Assembly: GCA_000434775.1 (NCBI GenBank)
Contig: FR895464.1
Span: forward strand, 27,441 to 41,506
Direction of reading: 5' to 3'
Length of the DNA: 14,066 nt
Source: Eggerthella sp. CAG:368
GTDB taxonomy: Bacteria; Actinomycetota; Coriobacteriia; Coriobacteriales; Eggerthellaceae
Positions 1-5,973 of the stretch are shown here, piece after piece. The first letter of the stretch is position 1. Each line of letters begins with the position of its first letter. The notes under the pieces are model-generated. The model saw only the letters and a list, made by a program, of their open reading frames with translations. It was not told the origin of the DNA and searched no databases. The translations under genes and the position numbers were made by a program.

Positions 1-834
1 GCTTCGGCCAGAACCTGCTGCATGATCATAGGTGTGGGTTGAGATTTCATGGCCAGTTTTTGCCATGCGTTGGATAGACTCGGTATCGTTAGGGATACGA
101 TTTCCGACGGTGAAAAAGGTAGCTAATGCGCCGTTGTCTTCCAAGACATCAAGCACTTCTTTGGTCCATTTTTCCCAGGGGCCATCATCGAACGTGAGAG
201 CAATTACTTTTTCACCCTTTGTATCCACGTTGTAGCGTATGAGCTGTTTGTCGGTTGGTTCTTTGGTAACTATTTCAATGGTGATATTTGATTCGTTGCC
301 CGTACGCTCAATCTTTTCGCCCGGCGCACCTTTATCTGTGAAAATATGTACAGCGCCCACGCCAGTTATATCAACGCCTGGCTGAATTATGATGGGATCG
401 CTGTCGGTATACGGCTCAGTTATATCTTTACCGTTTTCAAGAGTGATTACATCGCCTTCTTTGAGATGAACAGAAAGATCATCGGCTGCTTCGCCATTGA
501 GTGTTGCAGTGCAGCGCGTTCCATCTCCGTGGTGTATAACCGAGCCATCTACTGCTAAGTAGTTGCCAGGAGCAACTACTACCACTTCATTTTCTAAAAG
601 GCCATCAAGGGAGCGCTCAGGTCCCTGGATTGTTTTTTGCTCGCCGTTAATGGTTACTTCGATGGGTGCGTTTTGAACGTAAGAATAGATGCCAAAACTA
701 AGAACGACCACTGCGACAACGGCAACAAGCGCGGTAATGAGTGGTTTGCGCCTCGTTGATTGGCTCTGTTTGATAGTGAATCGCTTTTTTAGCGTATCTT
801 GGTTTACACGCTTTTTTGGATGATTGTTAGGCAT
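1..834 (-). CDS. Polysaccharide deacetylase (NodB domain), membrane-anchored, 3' end cut by window edge
   Basis: The reading frame is open from an ATG at 834 down to base 1, giving 278 residues with no stop, so the C-terminus lies outside the window. A GGGAGGA ribosome binding site (837-843) precedes the ATG. Residues 1-30 are basic, 32-52 form one hydrophobic segment (signal anchor, N-in), and about 58-205 form an extracytoplasmic region I cannot assign. The NodB domain then starts: TFDDGPW at 214-220 (D216 the presumed catalytic base, D217 a metal ligand) and HTYDH at 267-271 (H267 and H271 the other two ligands). Family enzymes are metal-dependent carbohydrate esterase 4 deacetylases that remove N- or O-acetyl groups from cell-wall glycans such as peptidoglycan. 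The substrate here is unknown. The gene is divergent from the copper operon, with no evident functional link. Confidence 0.9.
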   Translation of the reverse strand, partial: MPNNHPKKRVNQDTLKKRFTIKQSQSTRRKPLITALVAVVAVVVLSFGIYSYVQNAPIEVTINGEQKTIQGPERSLDGLLENEVVVVAPGNYLAVDGSVIHHGDGTRCTATLNGEAADDLSVHLKEGDVITLENGKDITEPYTDSDPIIIQPGVDITGVGAVHIFTDKGAPGEKIERTGNESNITIEIVTKEPTDKQLIRYNVDTKGEKVIALTFDDGPWEKWTKEVLDVLEDNGALATFFTVGNRIPNDTESIQRMAKTGHEISTHTYDHAAGSGRS

Positions 835-880
835 GATCCTCCCGCTTGTTCCTGTTCATGCTACTGTACTTTTCCTTTTG

Positions 881-906
881 TTAAAAGAAAACTAGTTTTC
901 TTTTAA
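881..906. repeat. Perfect 26-bp AT-rich palindrome, possible operator
   Basis: The arm TTAAAAGAAAACT (881-893) is followed at once by its exact reverse complement (894-906). It lies between two divergent genes, 46 bp upstream of the deacetylase start, where no terminator is expected. It may therefore be a binding site for a dimeric regulator of the leftward gene. The cognate regulator is not apparent in the window. A hairpin from this palindrome would have no loop, so a DNA-level role is more likely than an RNA one. Confidence 0.5.
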
Positions 907-925
907 GGTGATCAAAAAATCAGGC

Positions 926-946
926 TTTTGATATCAAAATCAAAAG
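926..946. repeat. Overlapping short palindromes near the divergent promoters
   Basis: TTTTGATATCAAAA (926-939) is a perfect 14-bp palindrome. CTTTTGAT (925-932) also pairs with ATCAAAAG (939-946) across a 6-bp gap. The site lies just upstream of the -35 box of the copper operon promoter and could bind a regulator or simply reflect AT-rich promoter DNA. Confidence 0.3.
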
Positions 947-948
947 GG

Positions 949-978
949 TTTACATACTACCCCCGAGGGGTATATAGT
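949..978 (+). promoter_or_regulatory. Promoter of the csoR-copA operon
   Basis: TTTACA (949-954) is a near-consensus -35. TATATA (971-976, 16-bp spacer) or TATAGT (973-978, 18-bp spacer) serves as -10. Transcription would start near 983-985, leaving a leader of about 170 nt before csoR. A CsoR-like operator fills the spacer, as expected for a copper-derepressed promoter. Confidence 0.7.
958..972. promoter_or_regulatory. CsoR-type operator box 1
   Basis: TACCCC (958-963) and GGGGTA (967-972) form an inverted repeat around a CGA centre. The shape, a run of C then a run of G flanked by TA, resembles known CsoR/RcnR family operators. It overlaps the -35/-10 spacer, so bound repressor would block RNA polymerase; Cu(I) binding to CsoR would release it. 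Assignment rests on the adjoining csoR gene and on sequence likeness only. Confidence 0.7.
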
Positions 979-993
979 CTTGAAAGACAGGAT

Positions 994-1010
994 ATACCCC
1001 TAGGGGGTAT
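994..1010. promoter_or_regulatory. CsoR-type operator box 2
   Basis: ATACCCC (994-1000) and GGGGTAT (1004-1010) are perfect 7-bp arms around a TAG centre. This box is slightly more symmetric than box 1 and lies about 37 bp from it centre to centre, just downstream of the inferred transcription start. Two boxes suggest more than one CsoR tetramer on the promoter region. Confidence 0.65.
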
Positions 1011-1062
1011 CTGTGCATAGGATTGGTGAATTTGCAACGACGTTAGAGACGGCAACGGTAGA

Positions 1063-1107
1063 ACAACAGGCTAGAAAGTAACAATACTTTTGAAAGTCTG
1101 CTGTTGT
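1063..1107 (+). repeat. Leader inverted repeats upstream of csoR
   Basis: In the inferred 5' untranslated region, ACAACAG (1063-1069) pairs with CTGTTGT (1101-1107), enclosing a second stem AAAGTA (1075-1080) / TACTTT (1085-1090) with an ACAA loop. There is no U-tract after it, so it is not a typical intrinsic terminator. The stems are short and AT-rich and may be chance. Confidence 0.3.
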
Positions 1108-1156
1108 ATGCCAATTGCATGAATAAAGCTATACATAAAGAGTGGCTGGTGGATAC

Positions 1157-1567
1157 ATGAGTAATAAAAAGGATCAGTGTGAGTTGCAGGCGAAAAGCGA
1201 ACAGGGACTCAAAGGGCTCAAAGAAGACGAAACAGTCGCTTCTGGAAGTGGCTGTTCTTCAAACGACCATCCTTGCCCCTGCTGCAGAAAAAAAGCAACT
1301 GAGCGCAACGAACAATTTCAGAAAGACTTACAAAAACGCTTGAGCTTAGCGATTGGTCAGCTTAATGGCGTGAAACGCATGCTTGATGAAAATTGCTACT
1401 GCGGGGATGTACTTACGCAGGTAGCAGCAGCTCAAGGTGCGGTTCGTACAGTGGCGCTCATGCTTTTGAAAGATCACATGGAAACGTGCGTTGCAGAGCA
1501 AATTCGCGAAGGAAATGACGAAGTGATTGATGAGATGGTGCAGCTCATCAAGAAGTTTTCTCGATAA
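1157..1567 (+). CDS. csoR: Copper-sensing repressor CsoR with Cys-rich N-terminal extension
   Basis: This 136-residue protein is a CsoR/RcnR (DUF156) family all-helical repressor that binds Cu(I) and then leaves operator DNA. The core begins near residue 55 (QKDLQKRLSLAIGQLNGVKRM). The Cu(I) ligand set is complete: C82, H107 and C111, with the family spacing of 25 and 4 residues, in the contexts YCGDVLTQV and DHMETC. I chose ATG 1157, preceded by GGTGGA, over an in-frame GTG at 1142 that lacks a ribosome binding site. Most CsoR proteins are about 85-120 residues. This one has about 50 extra N-terminal residues containing C33, H38, C40, C42 and C43, a likely extra metal-binding or redox segment. 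It lies 16 bp ahead of copA and downstream of two operator-like boxes, so it probably regulates itself and copA. Confidence 0.93.
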   Translation: MSNKKDQCELQAKSEQGLKGLKEDETVASGSGCSSNDHPCPCCRKKATERNEQFQKDLQKRLSLAIGQLNGVKRMLDENCYCGDVLTQVAAAQGAVRTVALMLLKDHMETCVAEQIREGNDEVIDEMVQLIKKFSR

Positions 1568-1583
1568 GTGCAGGGGAACCAGT

Positions 1584-4373
1584 ATGAAGAAGACATTCGA
1601 TGTGACTGGAATGACATGTGCAGCATGTTCTGCTCGGGTGGAAAAAGCTACAAAAAAAGTTGAAGGTGTTTCATCGGTTGCCGTTAACTTACTGAAAAAC
1701 TCGATGGAAGTTGAATATGATGGTTCGCCTGAAACAATAGCTAAGATCTCCGAATCGATAGACAAGGCAGGCTACGGGGCTTTTCCTCGTGAGGAAAGAG
1801 ACGAAAATTCGGGCAGTGCGGCGCCAATTTCAGATTCAGCTCCCGCTGTCCGCGCGAAACAGGAAGAAAAAAAAGTGAAAGTTCGTTTGATTGTTTCGCT
1901 TGTTTTTACTATTCCTCTGTTTTATCTATCGATGGGCCATATGTTCGGTTGGCCACTGCCTGGTGTTTTTTTGGGCGATCAGAATATTATGGTGTTCGCT
2001 CTTACGCAATTCCTGCTGCTCATTCCCGTAATATTCGTTAATTGTAAGTATTTCAGCGGTGGCTTTAAATCTCTCATTCATGGTGCACCCAACATGGATA
2101 CGCTTATTGCTCTAGGGTCGGCTGCATCAACGGGCTATGGAGTCTATATTCTGTATGCCTTGGCGGTGGCGTTGGGTGATGAGGGACACCTTGATCACGC
2201 TCACATGCTAGCGATGGATTTGTACTTCGAGTCTGCGGCAATGATCTTAGCTCTCATTACGTTGGGGAAGTATTTTGAGGCACGCGCTAAAGGCAAAACA
2301 ACAGATTCGCTTGCAAAACTTATGGACCTTTCTCCAAATATGGCCACGAGGATCAGGGGAGATACGGAAGAGCAAATCCCAACGAGTGAAGTCCGCGTGG
2401 GGGATATGTTAGTGGTGCGACAAGGGGAAGCGGTTCCTGTCGACGGCACGCTGCTTGAGGGTAATGCGGTTATCGACGAATCTCTTATTACGGGCGAAAG
2501 TATCCCTGTCGAAAAAACACCAGGTTCTTCGGTGACAGGAGCAACGCTTAATCAGTTGGGTTGGTTTAAGATGCGTGCGGAACGTGTTGGCTCAGACACT
2601 ACCCTTGCAAACATTGTTCGATTGGTTGATGAAGCCACGAGCACGAAGGCTCCCATTGAAAAACTCGCTGACAAAATCAGTGGTGTTTTTGTCCCTGTAG
2701 TTATCGCTATTGCTCTTGTTACCTTCATTGTTTGGATGATTGTTTCGGGCGAAGTGGGAACTTCGTTGGTGTATGCGGTTTCCGTCTTGGTTATTTCTTG
2801 TCCCTGTGCGCTCGGTCTTGCAACGCCAACTGCCATCATGGTGGGTACGGGCAGGGGTGCTGCGCATGGCATTCTTATCAAATCGGCGGAAGCTCTAGAG
2901 CGTGCTCACGCGCTGAAAACGGTGGTGTTTGATAAAACGGGAACGATTACTCAAGGTGTTCCGCAGGTTACGGATGTAGTTTGGGTTGCTTCGTCCGATC
3001 AAGCAGAAGGTGCTCCTTCGGAAACGTGTTGTGCATCAGTAAGCAATGAGGAAATTGAGGCTTTCTCAAGCGCCGAAAACAAAGCAAGTGCCCAAGAAGC
3101 AAGTAAGCGGAAAACGCCTGAAAATGTTCATGCTTCGTTTGATTCCTTCTTGCGCTTTGCGTTTAGCTTGGAAAAGCGCTCGATTCATCCTCTTGCTCAA
3201 GCGGTGAGCAGGTTTGCTCAAGCACAGAATATCGTTGCTTATGAGGTGGATAATTTCGAAGAACTTGCAGGAAAGGGGCTTCATGCTCAAGTTGAAGGAA
3301 AGCCTGCAAGTGTTGGAAATGCGCGTTTTATGAGAGAACAAGGGCTTTCGATTGCTCAATTTGAGGGGCCTGCCCAGGCTTGTACCGATGAAGGCAAGAC
3401 GCCGCTTTTCTTCTCGCTGGACTCAAGGGTGCTGGGTTTTGTTGCGGTTGCTGATGAGGTAAAACCAACAAGTGCTCAAGCTATTCAGTCGCTGCGCAGT
3501 GCAGGTATTTCAACCGTTATGCTGACAGGCGATAATAGCCGAAGTGCGGCTGCTATCCAAAAGAAAGTTGGTTTAGATGAGGTTATTGCCGAAGTTCTTC
3601 CGCAGGACAAAGAACGCGTAGTTCGCAGGCTTTCAGAAAAAGGTGCGGTTGCTATGGTCGGCGATGGAATTAACGATGCACCAGCCCTTGCGCGCGCCGA
3701 TGTGGGAATCGCAATTGGCGCGGGAACGGATATTGCGATTGAAAGTGCCGATGTGGTTTTGATGCACAACCAGCTCACCGATGTTCCTGCGGCGATTGAT
3801 CTTTCGCGGGCAACCGTGCGTACGATTAAGCAAAATCTGTTCTGGGCACTGTTTTACAACAGCATTTGCATTCCTGTTGCTGCTGGTGTTCTTTCGGTTT
3901 TAGGAATAACGCTCAACCCTATGATTGCCGCCGCAGCTATGAGTTTAAGTTCGCTTTTTGTGGTGAGCAACGCGCTTCGTTTGCGTGGTTGGAAACCTCA
4001 AGCAGGGGCTGGTCATACGGGAGTTGTTGACGCTTCCTCTCAAGCAAGTGAGCGTTCTGCTTCCATTCAAGCGGCAGAAACCGAACCAGAAGAAAGTAGG
4101 AATAATGCTATTAAAGGAGATGAATCTTCAATGAACGAATCATTGTCTGCGAAAGGTGAAACAAGAATGCTTTGTGTTGAGGGGATGATGTGTCCTAAGT
4201 GTGTGGCTCACGTAACAGAAGCGCTAGAAGAACTCAGCGGTGTTGCTTCGGTAGAAGTAAGTCTTGACGAAAAGCGCGCAACGGTAACGCTTACGGAAGA
4301 ATCTCCCGCAACTGACAAAGAGCTCGTTAAGGCTGTTGTTGAGGCTGGATATAAAGCCAAAATAAAGCGCTAG
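1584..4373 (+). CDS. copA: Cu(I)-exporting P1B-type ATPase CopA with an additional C-terminal HMA domain
   Basis: The 929-residue inner-membrane pump couples ATP hydrolysis to Cu(I) export. ATG 1584 is chosen because AGGGGA (1572-1577) precedes it and the N-terminal HMA motif GMTCAAC (C12, C15) follows properly; longer in-frame starts would overlap csoR. Other landmarks are TGES (303-306, actuator), the transport motif CPC (C406, C408), the phosphorylation site DKTGT (D450), the HP motif (H535-P536) and GDGINDAP (from 693). YN in TM7 and MxxSS in TM8 fit the Cu(I) subgroup. Two oddities stand out. D450 and the HP motif are about 85 residues apart, roughly twice the usual distance, because of a Ser/Glu/Ala-rich insert with a CC pair. 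After the last membrane helix, a low-complexity linker leads to a second HMA domain (GMMCPKC; C870, C873) resembling the chaperone CopZ. The gene is co-transcribed with csoR, 16 bp upstream. No clear terminator is visible in the 32 bp before the convergent flavin reductase gene. Confidence 0.96.
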   Translation: MKKTFDVTGMTCAACSARVEKATKKVEGVSSVAVNLLKNSMEVEYDGSPETIAKISESIDKAGYGAFPREERDENSGSAAPISDSAPAVRAKQEEKKVKVRLIVSLVFTIPLFYLSMGHMFGWPLPGVFLGDQNIMVFALTQFLLLIPVIFVNCKYFSGGFKSLIHGAPNMDTLIALGSAASTGYGVYILYALAVALGDEGHLDHAHMLAMDLYFESAAMILALITLGKYFEARAKGKTTDSLAKLMDLSPNMATRIRGDTEEQIPTSEVRVGDMLVVRQGEAVPVDGTLLEGNAVIDESLITGESIPVEKTPGSSVTGATLNQLGWFKMRAERVGSDTTLANIVRLVDEATSTKAPIEKLADKISGVFVPVVIAIALVTFIVWMIVSGEVGTSLVYAVSVLVISCPCALGLATPTAIMVGTGRGAAHGILIKSAEALERAHALKTVVFDKTGTITQGVPQVTDVVWVASSDQAEGAPSETCCASVSNEEIEAFSSAENKASAQEASKRKTPENVHASFDSFLRFAFSLEKRSIHPLAQAVSRFAQAQNIVAYEVDNFEELAGKGLHAQVEGKPASVGNARFMREQGLSIAQFEGPAQACTDEGKTPLFFSLDSRVLGFVAVADEVKPTSAQAIQSLRSAGISTVMLTGDNSRSAAAIQKKVGLDEVIAEVLPQDKERVVRRLSEKGAVAMVGDGINDAPALARADVGIAIGAGTDIAIESADVVLMHNQLTDVPAAIDLSRATVRTIKQNLFWALFYNSICIPVAAGVLSVLGITLNPMIAAAAMSLSSLFVVSNALRLRGWKPQAGAGHTGVVDASSQASERSASIQAAETEPEESRNNAIKGDESSMNESLSAKGETRMLCVEGMMCPKCVAHVTEALEELSGVASVEVSLDEKRATVTLTEESPATDKELVKAVVEAGYKAKIKR
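4113..4373 (+). other. Possible internal translation start giving a free CopZ-like HMA protein
   Basis: AAAGGAGATGA (4113-4123) closely matches the extended anti-Shine-Dalgarno complement and is followed 11 nt after GGAG by an in-frame ATG at 4131. Initiation there would give an 80-residue protein (4131-4373) consisting of a short leader and one complete HMA domain with GMMCPKC, the size and layout of the copper chaperone CopZ. The signal sits exactly between the low-complexity linker and the HMA domain. It may be an active internal start, or a relic of a once separate copZ gene fused to copA. The spacer is somewhat long, so efficiency is uncertain. Confidence 0.4.
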
Positions 4374-4405
4374 CTATGTGGGTTTAGGCGTTTGATGTGG
4401 GACTG

Positions 4406-4927
4406 TTACTCGATTATGTAAGCGGCAACAATTTCTGCGGCGTATACAGTGTGATAATCTCGAAAACCGTTTTCGTCAGCAGGATACCAAGCTTCAACAT
4501 CTTCAGCATCAAGTAAGGAAAGATCTTGATCCTGAATGTAGCGAACTTTGCACTCTAAGGTAAGGGGAAGTTCGCGAATTCCTGGTGCAGCAACAACTTC
4601 AGGGTTTTCAAGGGTTAATCCTAGCTCAGCAATTTTGTCCATATCGCGTCCAGATTTTGAGCCACAAACAGCAAGGATTTTTTTGTCGTATTCGCCCACG
4701 GGCATATTTACGGTAAATTCACCGGTTTCATCAAGGAATTCTTTAGTGAAGCGGTGTTGGCGAACAAACGCAGTAAAAAGGGGCTTGCCCCACTGAATAC
4801 CGAGCGTTCCCCAGCTGATAGTCATCGTGTTTACGCGGTTACCCGATTTAGTAGTAAGAAGAACACCTTCTTTAAGAGCCTTCGCAATTTCGGTTGAGTG
4901 TTCAAAGACGTCGATCTGTTTTTTCAT
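4406..4927 (-). CDS. Flavin reductase-like protein (FMN-binding split barrel)
   Basis: This 173-residue protein resembles the flavin reductase-like split-barrel family, which binds FMN and either reduces free flavin with NAD(P)H or acts as a small flavoprotein. The supporting stretches are NTMTISWGTLGIQWGKP (near residue 33), VRQHRFTKEFLDETGEFTVN and the C-terminal YHTVYAAEIV. An AGAGG ribosome binding site precedes the ATG at 4927. No signal peptide or membrane helix is visible, so it is probably cytoplasmic. It follows menG by 23 bp on the same strand and is probably co-transcribed with it. Proteins of this type are numerous in anaerobes and I cannot assign a partner or substrate. Confidence 0.85.
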   Translation of the reverse strand: MKKQIDVFEHSTEIAKALKEGVLLTTKSGNRVNTMTISWGTLGIQWGKPLFTAFVRQHRFTKEFLDETGEFTVNMPVGEYDKKILAVCGSKSGRDMDKIAELGLTLENPEVVAAPGIRELPLTLECKVRYIQDQDLSLLDAEDVEAWYPADENGFRDYHTVYAAEIVAAYIIE

Positions 4928-4950
4928 GATTACCTCTTACTCTTCAAATG

Positions 4951-5814
4951 TTATTTGTAAGCAATATGAACGGCTGCAACACCGAAGGTGACGTTGGTGT
5001 ATTCAACACGTGAAAAGCCTGCGTCATAGAGCATTTTTGAAAAACCTTCTTGATTAGGGAAGGCTTTAATGGAATTTGCTAAGTACACGAATCCTGAATC
5101 GTCGCCTGTGACAATTTTGCCCCAGGCGGGAATACCCCAACGCAAGTAGACATCGTAACCAAGGCGCATAAGAGGGTTTGGCGGGGTGGAAAATTCAAGG
5201 ACGCAAAGCGCGCCACCAGGACGCAAAACGCGATACATTTCTGAAAGTGCTTTTTCGCGTTCTGGCATATTGCGAATACCATAAGACATCGTAACGATAT
5301 CGAATACATCGTCATCAAACGGAATGTTCTGGCCGTCTACGACTGCTAAAACAATAGGAACTCCGTTTGCTTCACCTGCGTCGAGGCGCGTTTGCGCCAC
5401 ATCGAGCATGGCGGGGGTGTAGTCAGAAAGAATGATGTGAGCGGGCTGTTTGCGCTCGCAAGCCATGAAGGTTACGTCACCTGTTCCGCCTGCAATGTCG
5501 AGCATTAAAGAATCTGGGCGAATGGGGGCTTTGTCAATGAGCGTTTTAAGCCAGCTGCGATATTGACCAAAACTGGAGTATTTGTTGAAGCGCTCGTAGT
5601 CCCAAGCAATATCGGTGAATATCTTTTTCACGCGTTCGGAGGAAATGTTGGCGGGTGCCGATTTTCCTGTAGCGGTGTCGATGGAGTGCTCTTCTTGTTC
5701 CGTGACCTGTTTATGCTGGTTGTTGTTTTGGGTCTGACCTTCGGTCTGGCACGAAGCGTCTTTTTCTGAAGAAGACGCAGAAGACTCAAGAGAAGCTTCG
5801 CTCATATCGCTCAT
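4951..5814 (-). CDS. menG: Demethylmenaquinone methyltransferase (MenG/UbiE family)
   Basis: This class I SAM-dependent methyltransferase carries out the last step of menaquinone synthesis, C-methylating demethylmenaquinone. The 287 residues include the SAM-binding motif LDIAGGTGD (105-113), then YGIRNMPE, RVLRPGGALCVLEFS, a YLANSI..FPNQEGF stretch, and the family C-terminus GVAAVHIAYK. The homologous region starts near R61 (RVKKIFTDIAWDYERFN). The first 60 residues are a Ser/Glu/Gln/Asn-rich, probably disordered extension not usual for the family. I keep the ATG at 5814 because AAAAGGAT lies 7 nt upstream and no better start with a ribosome binding site is seen inside the extension. It heads a probable two-gene operon with the flavin reductase-like gene. 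The UbiE name applies to the same family, but a ubiquinone role is unlikely in an anaerobic actinobacterium. Confidence 0.92.
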   Translation of the reverse strand: MSDMSEASLESSASSSEKDASCQTEGQTQNNNQHKQVTEQEEHSIDTATGKSAPANISSERVKKIFTDIAWDYERFNKYSSFGQYRSWLKTLIDKAPIRPDSLMLDIAGGTGDVTFMACERKQPAHIILSDYTPAMLDVAQTRLDAGEANGVPIVLAVVDGQNIPFDDDVFDIVTMSYGIRNMPEREKALSEMYRVLRPGGALCVLEFSTPPNPLMRLGYDVYLRWGIPAWGKIVTGDDSGFVYLANSIKAFPNQEGFSKMLYDAGFSRVEYTNVTFGVAAVHIAYK

Positions 5815-5888
5815 ATAAAAATCCTTTTAACCGTTGTGTAGGTGGACGGGCTTTAACCCGCTAGCCGTATGCTTCGTTAGCTTGTTTG

Positions 5889-5894
5889 ATTATA
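5889..5894 (-). promoter_or_regulatory. Candidate -10 box of the menG operon
   Basis: Read on the minus strand this is a perfect TATAAT, about 75 bp upstream of the menG start. No good -35 lies at the standard spacing; the corresponding bases near 5912-5917 read AACGTT. They abut the 18-bp palindrome, so a regulator bound there could affect this promoter. Confidence 0.45.
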
Positions 5895-5915
5895 GGTTTA
5901 TTTGTCTGATAAACG

Positions 5916-5933
5916 TTGAACTAATTAGTTCAA
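5916..5933. repeat. Perfect 18-bp palindrome, candidate operator between divergent promoters
   Basis: TTGAACTAA (5916-5924) is followed directly by TTAGTTCAA (5925-5933). The site is 41 bp from the amidohydrolase start and 102 bp from the menG start. It resembles in size and symmetry the sites of dimeric winged-helix regulators such as the MarR family, but I cannot name the regulator and none is encoded in the window. Confidence 0.55.
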
Positions 5934-5942
5934 TGATATGAT
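5916..5942 (+). promoter_or_regulatory. Candidate promoter of the amidohydrolase gene
   Basis: TTGAAC (5916-5921) and TATGAT (5937-5942) are separated by 15 bp, or 16 bp if GTTGAA is used as -35. The palindrome covers the -35 and most of the spacer, an arrangement expected for repression. The inferred start near 5949 leaves a short leader carrying AGGAGG (5962-5967). Confidence 0.45.
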
Positions 5943-5973
5943 GGCAACTCAAGGATAGTACAGGAGGATTATC

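Noticed and set aside
32..558. Plus-strand open frames of about 70 codons
   Set aside because: They lie opposite the clearly recognisable NodB deacetylase, have no ribosome binding site and no protein likeness.
881..906. Palindrome as an intrinsic terminator
   Set aside because: It has no loop, low GC, and lies between divergent gene starts where no transcript should end.
1142..1156. Alternative GTG start of csoR
   Set aside because: It has no ribosome binding site, whereas ATG 1157 is preceded by GGTGGA at suitable spacing.
1527..1583. Upstream in-frame ATGs extending copA
   Set aside because: They would overlap csoR and add residues unlike any HMA domain; ATG 1584 has AGGGGA ahead of it and starts the HMA fold correctly.
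1346..1765. 139-codon minus-strand frame across csoR and the start of copA
   Set aside because: It is antisense to two well-supported genes and has no plausible start signal or family.
4374..4405. Bidirectional terminator between copA and the flavin reductase gene
   Set aside because: I looked for a stem-loop with T-runs in this 32-bp convergent gap and found none.
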